Shown here: positions 22,995 through 30,845 of the stretch, piece after piece
Numbering within the stretch: the stretch's first letter is position 1
Layout of the letters: the number at the start of each line of letters is the position of its first letter
Assembly: GCF_002343915.1 (NCBI RefSeq)
Contig: NZ_NETK01000002.1
Location: 248,001-312,000 of the forward strand
DNA length: 64,000 bases
Direction of reading: 5' to 3'
Origin: Nannocystis exedens
Lineage (GTDB): Bacteria; Myxococcota_A; Polyangia; Nannocystales; Nannocystaceae
Notes under the pieces: model-generated
What the model was told of the DNA's origin: nothing
Seen by the model: the letters and a program-made list of their open reading frames with translations, nothing else
Databases searched by the model: none
Translations under genes and position numbers: made by a program

Positions 22995-25466
22995 ATGGTA
23001 AGGTGGGCCGTGCAGCAGGGTAGGTCGGGCGCAGACACGCTGGGCGAGCAGATCCAAGCCGCTCGCGTGTTCGCGCCCGGGCTGGAGATCCAGCAGATCA
23101 AGTCGTCCGTGCGCGCGCGCCTGTTCGGGACCTTCGACGGCGCGCCGACCCTCGGCGGCTACACCCTGCGGCGAATGATCGGCCGCGGCGGCACGGGAGC
23201 GGTGTTCGAGGCGGTCGGACGCGACGGCGAGACGGTGGCGCTCAAGGTCCTCCGCGGCTTCGAACCGGCCGCTCTCTACCGTTTCAAGCTGGAATTCCGC
23301 GCCCTGGCCGACATTTCGCACCCGAACCTGTCGCTCCTCCACCACCTCGTGGTCCGCGGCGATCAGGCGTTTTTGACGATGGAGTTGGTCGACGGGGTCG
23401 ATTTCCTGACGTACGTGCGCCAGCACCCCGCACGCCTGCGAGCGTGCCTCGCGCAGCTGGCCGCGGGCCTCGAAGCCCTGCACGCGGCCGGCAAGCTCCA
23501 CCGCGACATCAAACCGTCAAACGTGCTGGTGACCCGCGAAGGCCGTGTCGTGATCCTCGACTTCGGTCTGGTCCACGAGCTGACCGCGGGCCGCGGCGTC
23601 GAAGTGGTCGGAACACCGGCCTACATGGCCCCGGAGCACGTGTACGGGGCAGCGCCGACGCCGGCGTGCGACTGGTACTCGGTCGGTGTGATGCTGTTCG
23701 AGGCGCTGACGGGCGAGCTGCCGTTCGCGGGTCCGATGCACGAGGTCCTGCGCGACAAGTGCGAGCGCGTGGCGCCGCCGGCGCTCGGCGACGCGGCAGA
23801 ACCGCCGCTTGCGGCGCTGTGCGCGGCGCTCCTGGAGCGTGAGCCGAACCGTCGCGCCGGCGGGGCGGAGATCGCTGCGCTGCTCCGCGAGGCCGACAGT
23901 CCTCGTCTCCCGCGAGCGCACGTGCCGCCGAATCACCGCGGCCACGCGTCGATGGTCCCGCCCGGTGGGCTGATCGGTCGCGAGGTGCCGTTCGCGGCCA
24001 TCGGCGCGGCGCTGATGGAGAGCCGCAAGCGCGCGGTGGTGACGCTGCTGCGCGGCCGATCGGGCCTCGGCAAGTCGGCGCTGCTGCGGGCCTTCGCCGA
24101 GGCGGCGCAGGCCGGCGCGGTCGGGCTGGAGATGCCGGCGGTGGTGCTCGCGGGCCGCTGCTACGAGCGCGAGCAGGTGCCGTTCAACGCGTTCGACAGC
24201 GTCATCGACGCGCTCACGGGGCTGCTCCTCGGCGTCGGGCCGGCCGAGCTGGCGACGCTGGTGCCGCCGGACATCGCCGCGGTGGCCCGCCTGTTCCCGG
24301 TGCTCCGCCGCGTGGTGTCGATCGCCGAGGCGTGCCCGCCCGGTCCGCCGGGCGACGTCGACGCGGCGTCGCTGCGCCACGCGTCGGCTGTCCTTCGCGA
24401 CATGTTCCGAAGGATCGCCGACCGGTTCCCGCTGCTGGTGGTGGTCGACGACGTGCAGTGGGGCGACAGCGACAGCGCGTCGCTGCTGGTCGAGCTGCTG
24501 CGCGGGCCCGACGCGCCGCGCTGCCTGGTGGTGCTCGCGGCCAGCGAGGGCGAGGCGCTGCCGAGCGTCGACCTGACGACCCTGGTCGAGCGCCTGCGCG
24601 CGAACGGGCCGGTGCTCGAGCTGGGGCTCGAGCCGCTCCGCCTGCACGAGGCGACGACGCTGGCCGAGGTGCTGCTGCGCCGCGGGCCGTGCGAGCTCGA
24701 GGCCGACGAGCTGCAGGCCCGCGCGGCGGCGATCGCCGGCGAGTCCGGCGGGGTGCCGCTGTTCGTCCGCGAGCTGGCCCACCATGTCCGAACGACCATG
24801 GTCGGTGAGACATCCCTCAGCGACGTGCGGCTCGAGGCGATGGTGGCCGAGCGCGTCGGACGGCTGCCGCCGGCGGCCCGCGGGATGCTGGCGACGGTGA
24901 TCGTGGCCGGACGCCCGCTCGAGCTCGAGATCGCGTCGGCGCTGTCCGGCGGCGGCCGGCGCGAGCTGCAGCAGCTGCGCGCGGCTCACCTGGTGCGCGT
25001 CAGCAAGTCGCCGCGCGGCGAGCTGGTCGAGGCGTATCACGACCGGATCCGCCTGGCGGTGCTGGCCGGGGTGAGCGACGAGAAGGCGCGGGCGATTCAC
25101 GGCCAGATCGCCGAGCAGCTGTTCGGCCGCGCCGGCGTGCCGCCCGAGCTGCTGGCCGACCACCTCCGCGCCGCCGGCGATCGCGTGCGCGCGGCCGAGG
25201 TCACCCGCGTGGCCGCCCAGCACGCGGCCGAGGCGCTGGCGTTCCGCCGCGCGGCGGAGCTGTACCGCGACGCGGCGGGGCTGCTGCCCGTGGAGGACGT
25301 CGTCGGTCGCCGCGAGGCGCTGGCCCGCGCCGGGGAAGCGCTGAGGGCCGCAGGTCGCGGTTCGGAGGCGGCCGAGTGTCTGCTCGCTGCCGCCGCGCTC
25401 GCGCCCGAGGTGGTGGCGCTGGCGCTGCGTGAGCGGGCCGAAGAGGCGCTCCGCTCCGGCGAGTGA
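22995..25466 (+). CDS. Ser/Thr protein kinase fused to AAA-type ATPase, probably C-terminally truncated
   Basis: An 823-residue protein. The Hanks-type kinase domain covers about residues 52-300: glycine loop GRGGTGAVFEA, catalytic Lys84 in VALKVL, HRDIKPSN with Asp171, DFG in ILDFGLV, and GTPAYMAPEH. A PknK-like STAND/AAA ATPase follows, with Walker A GRSGLGKSALL (Lys360) and Walker B LLVVVDDVQWGD near 480. The rest is helical and TPR-like to the end. Relatives I know of usually continue for several hundred residues of repeats. This protein stops at RERAEEALRSGE, where those would carry on, so truncation is likely. Followed by 460 bp without a gene. Signalling substrate unknown; the divergent sigma factor is a candidate partner. 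Confidence 0.88.
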   Translation: MVRWAVQQGRSGADTLGEQIQAARVFAPGLEIQQIKSSVRARLFGTFDGAPTLGGYTLRRMIGRGGTGAVFEAVGRDGETVALKVLRGFEPAALYRFKLEFRALADISHPNLSLLHHLVVRGDQAFLTMELVDGVDFLTYVRQHPARLRACLAQLAAGLEALHAAGKLHRDIKPSNVLVTREGRVVILDFGLVHELTAGRGVEVVGTPAYMAPEHVYGAAPTPACDWYSVGVMLFEALTGELPFAGPMHEVLRDKCERVAPPALGDAAEPPLAALCAALLEREPNRRAGGAEIAALLREADSPRLPRAHVPPNHRGHASMVPPGGLIGREVPFAAIGAALMESRKRAVVTLLRGRSGLGKSALLRAFAEAAQAGAVGLEMPAVVLAGRCYEREQVPFNAFDSVIDALTGLLLGVGPAELATLVPPDIAAVARLFPVLRRVVSIAEACPPGPPGDVDAASLRHASAVLRDMFRRIADRFPLLVVVDDVQWGDSDSASLLVELLRGPDAPRCLVVLAASEGEALPSVDLTTLVERLRANGPVLELGLEPLRLHEATTLAEVLLRRGPCELEADELQARAAAIAGESGGVPLFVRELAHHVRTTMVGETSLSDVRLEAMVAERVGRLPPAARGMLATVIVAGRPLELEIASALSGGGRRELQQLRAAHLVRVSKSPRGELVEAYHDRIRLAVLAGVSDEKARAIHGQIAEQLFGRAGVPPELLADHLRAAGDRVRAAEVTRVAAQHAAEALAFRRAAELYRDAAGLLPVEDVVGRREALARAGEALRAAGRGSEAAECLLAAAALAPEVVALALRERAEEALRSGE
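24388..24414. repeat. dispersed palindrome copies in kinase-ATPase gene
   Basis: GCTGTCCTTCGCGACATG runs into TTCCGAAGGA and is read in frame as AVLRDMFRR. A second copy, ATGTCCGAACGACCATGG with GTGAGACATCC, lies at 24782-24816. Confidence 0.4.
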
Positions 25467-25929
25467 GCGACGGGGGAGTCCAAGCGGGCGAGGCCGCCTG
25501 CATCGGCGGCGCTCCGCGGTGGCCCTCGTCGTGCCGACCGGTCGGCCTCGGCGGACGGGAAGTCCACGAGGTCACGGACGCGGACGGGCCGGCGAAAGCG
25601 TGCGGCGCAAGGGAGGTCCTGGACGGTCCGTCACTCCGCGCGGACGGGCCTTCGACGCATCGTCGCGTGGGAGCCAGCGCTCGGCTTGCGAACCGAGGCG
25701 TCGGGCGCGAGCGTGGGCCGGGGCGGCGGGCGTGGCGGTGAGATGGCGATTCGGACATGTCTGAAGGGGCAGCCGATCGCGGTGCGTCGGGCTCGCCGGC
25801 GGCGCGGGCGGGCCGGGGCTGGACCGCGCGGAACGAGCGAACCGGGGCGCGGTTGCGGTCTGAGGAGACTCCGCTGAGGCGACCGCGCGGGAGCTTGCGC
25901 GGGGGCCGGCGATCGTTCACCCTCCGCGC
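25467..25929. other. intergenic region after kinase-ATPase
   Basis: 463 bp with no recognisable gene. It holds repeated GCGCGGACGGGCC-like words (near 25578 and 25638) and one copy of the dispersed element, GGACATGTCTGAAGGGGCAG at 25753-25772. If the kinase-ATPase lost its C-terminal repeats, this would be where the remnant lies, but I see no frame with TPR-like translation in it. Confidence 0.4.
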
Positions 25930-26361
25930 GTGATCGAGGGGCCGCTCATCGCCGAGCCTGGACTGCGGGTGCCCGTGTGGGCGCTGCGCTGGAAGGCCGT
26001 GCGCTCGGGCGGGCCGGGCGGGCAGAACGTCAACAAGGTGGCGTCGAAGGTCGAGCTGCGGGTGGCGATCGCGTGCATCGAGGGGCTGACCGAACAGACA
26101 GGTGCCCGCCTGCGCGCGCTGGCCAAGACCCGGCTGGTCGGCAACGACGAGCTGGTGATCACGTCGGAGCGCACGCGCGACCAGGGCCGCAACCTCGAGG
26201 ACGCGCTGGCCAAGCTGCGCGTGCTGCTCGAGGCGGCCCAGCGCCAGCCGCGGCCGCGGCGGCCGACCCGACCGACGCGCGGTTCGGTGGAGCGCCGCCT
26301 GGCCGCGAAGCAGCGCCGCGGCGACACCAAGGCGGGCCGGCGATGGACCGACGAGGCCTGA
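25930..26361 (+). CDS. arfB: alternative ribosome-rescue factor ArfB (YaeJ) peptidyl-tRNA hydrolase
   Basis: A 143-residue release-factor-like protein that hydrolyses peptidyl-tRNA on stalled ribosomes. The catalytic GGQ is at residues 30-32 within SGGPGGQNVNKVASKVELR, the diagnostic motif. The C-terminal tail is rich in Arg and Lys (RRLAAKQRRGDTKAGRRW), as required for entering the empty mRNA channel. There are no codon-recognition domains, and the length fits ArfB (about 140). The start is GTG 25930. The last codons overlap the start of the cytochrome gene by 19 bp. A copy of the dispersed motif appears to give the TEQTGARL segment. Confidence 0.9.
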   Translation: MIEGPLIAEPGLRVPVWALRWKAVRSGGPGGQNVNKVASKVELRVAIACIEGLTEQTGARLRALAKTRLVGNDELVITSERTRDQGRNLEDALAKLRVLLEAAQRQPRPRRPTRPTRGSVERRLAAKQRRGDTKAGRRWTDEA

Positions 26362-26768
26362 CGGCCGCGCTGGCGCTGCTGCTGGCGCCCGCCGGTTGCG
26401 AGCCGCGCGTCGAGCTCAAGCCCGGTGACCCGGAGCTGGTCCGCGCGGCCCGCCAGCTGTTCGACAGCCGCTGCGCCAACTGCCACGGCCCCCACGGCCG
26501 CGGCGACGGGCCGGCGGGGCGGGCCCTGTCGCCGCGCCCGCGCGACTTCGGCGACAGGGCCTGGCAGGCCAGCGTCGACGACGCCCACCTGCGCAAGGTC
26601 ATCGTCGGCGGCGGCGCTGCGGTCGGCCTGTCGGCGCACATGCAGGCCAACCCCGACCTGGCCGACAGCCCGGTGCTGGTCGGCGAGCTGATCGCGCTCG
26701 TCCGCGCCTGTGCGATGGGACAGGACGCGAAGGGCATGTCCTCCGAGACAGAGAAGCAAGCGCCCTGA
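26343..26768 (+). CDS. c-type cytochrome lipoprotein
   Basis: A 141-residue monohaem cytochrome c. The short signal peptide ends in the lipobox APAGC (Cys19), anchoring it to a membrane on the periplasmic side. The haem site is CANCH (Cys44, Cys47, His48), followed by GPHGRGDGPAGRAL, the pattern of class I periplasmic cytochromes. The distal Met is probably in LSAHMQANPDL near residue 100. The last 15 residues (GQDAKGMSSETEK) are encoded by two copies of the dispersed element and look like an added tail. It overlaps arfB by 19 bp, so coupled translation is likely although the functions are unrelated. Electron partner unknown. Confidence 0.88.
   Translation: MDRRGLTAALALLLAPAGCEPRVELKPGDPELVRAARQLFDSRCANCHGPHGRGDGPAGRALSPRPRDFGDRAWQASVDDAHLRKVIVGGGAAVGLSAHMQANPDLADSPVLVGELIALVRACAMGQDAKGMSSETEKQAP
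26715..26751. repeat. dispersed element pair forming the cytochrome C-terminal tail
   Basis: ATGGGACAGGACGCGAAGGG is followed directly by CATGTCCTCCGAGACAG. Both are in frame and encode the last residues before the stop. Further copies lie at 26786-26803 and 26909-26928. Confidence 0.5.
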
Positions 26769-26908
26769 GCGGCGCGGCGCGCGCAAAACCTGTCGCTGGT
26801 CAGGCGCTCGCCGCAGAATGGCGCGGGCGCCGAGGCGGCTGTGCTCGAGCCGGCAGGACGGCGATCAGCCCGGAGTGGCGTGGCGAGCTGCGGCCCGCGG
26901 GCGCCTGG

Positions 26909-26928
26909 CACCTGTCCCGAAAGACAGA
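26909..26928 (-). terminator. hairpin after first histidine kinase gene
   Basis: On the minus strand, CTGTC-TTTCGG-GACAG lies just after the stop of the kinase gene (3-20 nt away). It matches the dispersed palindrome. No U-tract follows. Confidence 0.4.
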
Positions 26929-26931
26929 CCC

Positions 26932-28743
26932 TCAGACCTTGAGCTGGGCGGCGCGGGCGGCGGCGGCGCGGGCGGCCTCGGCGACGGTGCGCGAGAAGCT
27001 GCCGGAGCGGCGGGACAGCGACAGCTCGTGCGGGTCGCTGTAGGGCAGGCGCACGGTGAACATGGTGCCGACGCCGAGCTGCGACTTGACCTCGATGGTG
27101 CCGCCGAGCATGTCGCAGAACGCCTTGGAGATCGCCAGGCCGAGGCCGGTGCCGCCGAACCGCCGCGCCGTCGCGCTGTCGCCCTGCGAGAAGGCCTGGA
27201 ACAGCTTTCCGAGCTGCTGCTGGGTCATGCCGATGCCGCTGTCGGCGACGATGAACTGGATCGCCGGGGTGCCGTCGCGCAGGGTCTTGCTGGCGGTGAG
27301 GCGGATCTCTCCGTGGTCGGTGAACTTGACAGCGTTGCTGAGGAGGTTGAGCAGGATCTGCCGCGTCTTGGTGAGGTCGGCGTGGATGAAGCCGATGCTG
27401 GCGGGGCAGACGACGACGAGGCGGTTGTGCCCGCGGTCGGCGAGCGGGCGGATCGTGCCGAGCACGGCCTCGACCATGTCGGCGACGTCGAAGGTCTCGA
27501 GGTGGACGTCCATGCGGCCGGCCTCGATCTTCGACAGGTCGAGGATGTCGGAGATCAGGCCGAGCAAGTGCTTGCCGGCGAACTGGATCTTGCGCAGCTC
27601 GTCGACCGAGCCCTGCAGGCCGCGCTCCTCGGACTCCTCCATGAGCATCTCGGCGTAGCCGATGACGGCGTTGAGCGGGGTCCGCAGCTCGTGCGACATG
27701 TTGGCGAGGAACCGGCTCTTGGCCAGGTTGGCCTCCTCGGCCATCTGCTTGGCCTCGCGCAGCGAGCCCTCGGCGCGCTTGAGGTGGGTGATGTCGGAGG
27801 CGACGCAGACGGCCCCGATCGGCTCGCCGCGGTCGTCACGCAGCTCGGAGCGGGCGTACAGCACCGGGATCTCGCGGCCGCCCGGGGACCGGTAGACGCG
27901 CTCGACGAGGCCCTGCTGCGGCTCGTGCGGCAGCGGCAGCTCGGACGCGTAGTCGGCCAGGAGCTCGGCGAAGGGGCGACCGAGCAGCTGCTCGGGCAGG
28001 ACGTCGAGCAGCTTCAAGGTGGCGCGGTTGACCGTCTGGATCCGGCCCTCGGCGTCGACCACGACCAACGACTCCGCCATCGAGGCGAGGATGTTGTCGG
28101 CGTAACGGCGCGCGCGCTGGGCCTCGCCCAGGATCTGCTCGGCTCGCAGCTCGCCGGCCCGCGCCCGCCCGAGCGCGTCCTGCAGGCTGTGGACGGCGAG
28201 CGAGAGGAACACGCCGGCGGCCGCGAGGTGCAGCATGCGCGACAGGTACGCGCGCGGGCCGTCCTCGAGGACCGCGTCGGCCGGCAACATGCCGCCGACC
28301 TCGGCGAAGTAGAGCCCGACCAGCGAGGCGAGGCAGAGGCCGAGGATCGCCAGCAAGGTGCGCCGGCCGAACAACAACATGCCGACGATGACGAGGAGAA
28401 TGAGGCCGCCCAGCGCCGAGCTGCGCAGGCCGCCGGTGTAGGCCGCGTGCGCGACCATGGTGCTGCCCGCGAGGCCGAGGAGCGCGTAGCCGGCGAAGTA
28501 GACGTGGCCGCGGTGCAGCAGCGCGAGCAGGCCGAGGCTGAGCGCGGGGAACAGCAGGTCGAGCGGCGAGAAGGCGGCGCCGCGGGTGACCATCACGACC
28601 TGCACGACCACGCCGACCATGCCGACCGAGGTGGCGACGAGGAGCGCGAGGTGGACGATGCCGGCGACGCGCGTGCGCTCCTCGTCCGCGAACCGCGGGC
28701 CCTCGAACAGGCGGCGGAGCCGTTGGAGCGCAGGCGACGTCAT
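26932..28743 (-). CDS. membrane PAS sensor histidine kinase
   Basis: A 603-residue sensor kinase. Five or six membrane helices span residues about 25-195 (for example LLVATSVGMVGVVVQVVM and ALGGLILLVIVGMLLFG). A coiled linker follows, then a PAS domain around 215-335 (MAESLVVVDAEGRIQTVNRATLKLL ... PIGAVCVASDITHLKRAE). The HisKA dimerisation domain carries the phospho-acceptor His351 in MSHELRTPLNAVIGYAEML. The HATPase domain shows LLNLLSNAVKFTD (N box), VADSGIGM (G1) and GGTGLGLAIS (G2). There is no receiver domain and no response-regulator gene alongside. It is a close paralogue of the next upstream gene, 67 bp away on the same strand. The signal is unknown. Confidence 0.93.
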   Translation of the reverse strand: MTSPALQRLRRLFEGPRFADEERTRVAGIVHLALLVATSVGMVGVVVQVVMVTRGAAFSPLDLLFPALSLGLLALLHRGHVYFAGYALLGLAGSTMVAHAAYTGGLRSSALGGLILLVIVGMLLFGRRTLLAILGLCLASLVGLYFAEVGGMLPADAVLEDGPRAYLSRMLHLAAAGVFLSLAVHSLQDALGRARAGELRAEQILGEAQRARRYADNILASMAESLVVVDAEGRIQTVNRATLKLLDVLPEQLLGRPFAELLADYASELPLPHEPQQGLVERVYRSPGGREIPVLYARSELRDDRGEPIGAVCVASDITHLKRAEGSLREAKQMAEEANLAKSRFLANMSHELRTPLNAVIGYAEMLMEESEERGLQGSVDELRKIQFAGKHLLGLISDILDLSKIEAGRMDVHLETFDVADMVEAVLGTIRPLADRGHNRLVVVCPASIGFIHADLTKTRQILLNLLSNAVKFTDHGEIRLTASKTLRDGTPAIQFIVADSGIGMTQQQLGKLFQAFSQGDSATARRFGGTGLGLAISKAFCDMLGGTIEVKSQLGVGTMFTVRLPYSDPHELSLSRRSGSFSRTVAEAARAAAARAAQLKV

Positions 28744-28810
28744 CGGCTCGAAATCAACCTACCAGGGCCGCGGGCGCGGTCAAGCGCACCTTCGGCGGAC
28801 GGCGCGGAAA

Positions 28811-30667
28811 TCACCGGCGGCGCGTGGCGAGGTTCTCAGGGGATGGCTGATCGGGCAGGTCAGCGTTCGCAGCGTCGACGAGGCCCGCACGCATCGCGGC
28901 CGCACGGGCGGCGGCGACGACCTCGGCCGGCCCGCCGCGGCGGCTGGTCGACAGCTCGCGCGGATCCATGTACGGCAGGCGCACGGTGAACGCCGATCCG
29001 GCGCCGAGCTGCGACGTCACCTCGATGCTGCCGCCGAGCATGTCGCAGAAGGCCTTGGAGATCGCCAGCCCCAGGCCCGTGCCGCCGAACCTGCGGGCGG
29101 TGCCGCTGTCGCCCTGGGTGAAGGCCTGGAACAGCTGCGCGAGCTGCTTTTGCGTCATGCCGATGCCGGTGTCGGCGACGATGAACTGCAGCATGCGCGG
29201 CGGCTCCACGCCGATCCGCGCGACGGTGAGACGAACGACGCCCTTGTCGGTGAACTTCGCCGCGTTGCTCAGCAGGTTGATGAGGATCTGCCGCGTCTTG
29301 GTCAGGTCGGCGTGGACAAAGCCGATGTCGCGCGGGCACACGACCTCGAGCTTGTTGCCGCCCTTGTCGAGCTGCGGCCGCACGGTGTCGAGCACGGCCC
29401 CGACCATGTCGGCGACGTCGAAGGTCTCGAGGTGGATGTCCATGCGCCCGGCCTCGATCTTCGACAGGTCGAGGATGTCGGAGATGAGGCCCAGCAGGTG
29501 CTTGCCGGCGAACTGGATCTTGCGCAGCTCGTCGATGCCGTCGTCGAGGCCGCGCTCGTCGGCCTCCTCCATGAGCATCTCCGCGTAGCCGATGACGGCG
29601 TTCAGCGGGGTGCGCAGCTCGTGCGACATGTTGGCGAGGAAGCGGCTCTTGGCCAGGTTGGCCTCCTCGGCCAGCTCCTTGGCCTCGCGCAGCGAGGCCT
29701 CGGCGCGCTTGAGGTGGGTGATGTCGGAGGCGACGCAGACGGCCCCGAGCGGGGTGCCGTCGTCGTCGAACAGGTCGGAGCGGGCGAACAGCACCGGGAT
29801 GTCGCGGCCGTCGGGCGTGTGATAGGCGCGTTCGACCAGCGCGGGGCCCTCGCGGGTGCCGCGGCCGCCGTTCTTGGCGGCGCGGAAGCTGGGGAGGATG
29901 GCGGTGAACGGCTTGCCGAGCAATTGCTCGGGCGGGGCGCCGAGCAGCTGCAAAGTGGCGCGGTTGACGGTCTGCACGGTGCCCTGCGCGTCGAGGACGA
30001 TCAGCGACTCGGCCATCGAGGCGAGGATGTTGTCGGCGTAGCGCCGCGCGCTCTGGGCCTCGAGCAGCAGCGCGGCCGAGCGCAGCTCGCCGGCGCGAGC
30101 CCGGTCGAGCGCGTTGCGCAGGCCCTTGACGGCCATCGACAGGAACACGCCGCCGGCGCTGAAGTGGATCAGGTGGGCGATGAAGGCCAGCTCGGGGGTG
30201 TCGGGGGTGAGCTGCGGGACGACGACGCCCATCTGCTCGAGCACGAGGAAGCCGGTGATCGCGGCGGCGCTGAGGCCGATGAACACGAGCATCCACACCT
30301 GGCGGAACAGCAGGGTGGCGACGATGACGACCAGCATGTAGCCGCCGATGCTCGGGCTGCGCACGGCGCCATGGGTCAGCGAGCCGAAGGTGACGGCGAG
30401 CCACAAGAGGCCGAGGAAGATCGCGCCGGCGAGCCGCAGCCAGCCGCGACGCACGAGCACCAGCAGGCCGAAGCTCAGCAGGCCGAGGCCGGGGTAGATG
30501 ATCAGCGCGGCGGCGCTGTCGGTGAGGTACAGCACCTGCAGGACGCCGGAGACGGCGCAGATGGCGATGCTGATGACGAGGATCGTGTGCAGGACACCGG
30601 CGATCCGGGCCAGCTCTTCGTCCGCGAACTTCGGCTTCTCAAGCAGTCTGCGCAGAAGCCCCGCCAT
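28811..30667 (-). CDS. membrane PAS sensor histidine kinase (paralogue)
   Basis: A 618-residue paralogue of the downstream kinase with the same plan: an N-terminal KPKFADEELARIAG segment, five or six membrane helices to about residue 195, a PAS domain, and HisKA with His349 in MSHELRTPLNAVIGYAEML. The HATPase motifs are LINLLSNAAKFTD, VADTGIGM and GGTGLGLAIS. Differences cluster in the membrane part and in the PAS insert (SFRAAKNGGRGTREG), so the two may sense different signals and share an output partner. ATG 30667 was chosen over the ATG at 30700 because it aligns with the start of the paralogue. No partner regulator is visible. Confidence 0.93.
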   Translation of the reverse strand: MAGLLRRLLEKPKFADEELARIAGVLHTILVISIAICAVSGVLQVLYLTDSAAALIIYPGLGLLSFGLLVLVRRGWLRLAGAIFLGLLWLAVTFGSLTHGAVRSPSIGGYMLVVIVATLLFRQVWMLVFIGLSAAAITGFLVLEQMGVVVPQLTPDTPELAFIAHLIHFSAGGVFLSMAVKGLRNALDRARAGELRSAALLLEAQSARRYADNILASMAESLIVLDAQGTVQTVNRATLQLLGAPPEQLLGKPFTAILPSFRAAKNGGRGTREGPALVERAYHTPDGRDIPVLFARSDLFDDDGTPLGAVCVASDITHLKRAEASLREAKELAEEANLAKSRFLANMSHELRTPLNAVIGYAEMLMEEADERGLDDGIDELRKIQFAGKHLLGLISDILDLSKIEAGRMDIHLETFDVADMVGAVLDTVRPQLDKGGNKLEVVCPRDIGFVHADLTKTRQILINLLSNAAKFTDKGVVRLTVARIGVEPPRMLQFIVADTGIGMTQKQLAQLFQAFTQGDSGTARRFGGTGLGLAISKAFCDMLGGSIEVTSQLGAGSAFTVRLPYMDPRELSTSRRGGPAEVVAAARAAAMRAGLVDAANADLPDQPSPENLATRRR

Positions 30668-30794
30668 GTCTCTGCGACACGCGACCCCCTCGTCGATCAC
30701 GCTACGAGCCGCGCCGGACGGCTGTCAAGGACGGCGCCTGTAGGCGTCCCGGGCGGCGGCGGGGGCGCTCGCCGACGCGGCGGGCGCGTGGCCC

Positions 30795-30813
30795 AGCTGT
30801 CCCGAGAAGCAGG
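30795..30813. repeat. dispersed palindrome between FadL-like gene and histidine kinase
   Basis: GCTGTCCCGAGAAGCAGGT lies 33-51 bp after the stop of the FadL-like gene on the minus strand, in the 178-bp gap before the kinase gene. It could mark the end of the lipoprotein-FadL operon. Confidence 0.4.
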
Positions 30814-30845
30814 TCCTTGGGGGCATGCGGGGAATCGCCGGCGGC

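Noticed and set aside
25467..25929. Remnant of the kinase-ATPase C-terminus downstream of its stop
   Set aside because: None of the three plus-strand frames gives TPR-like translation, so there is no evidence for a simple frameshift or stop mutation.
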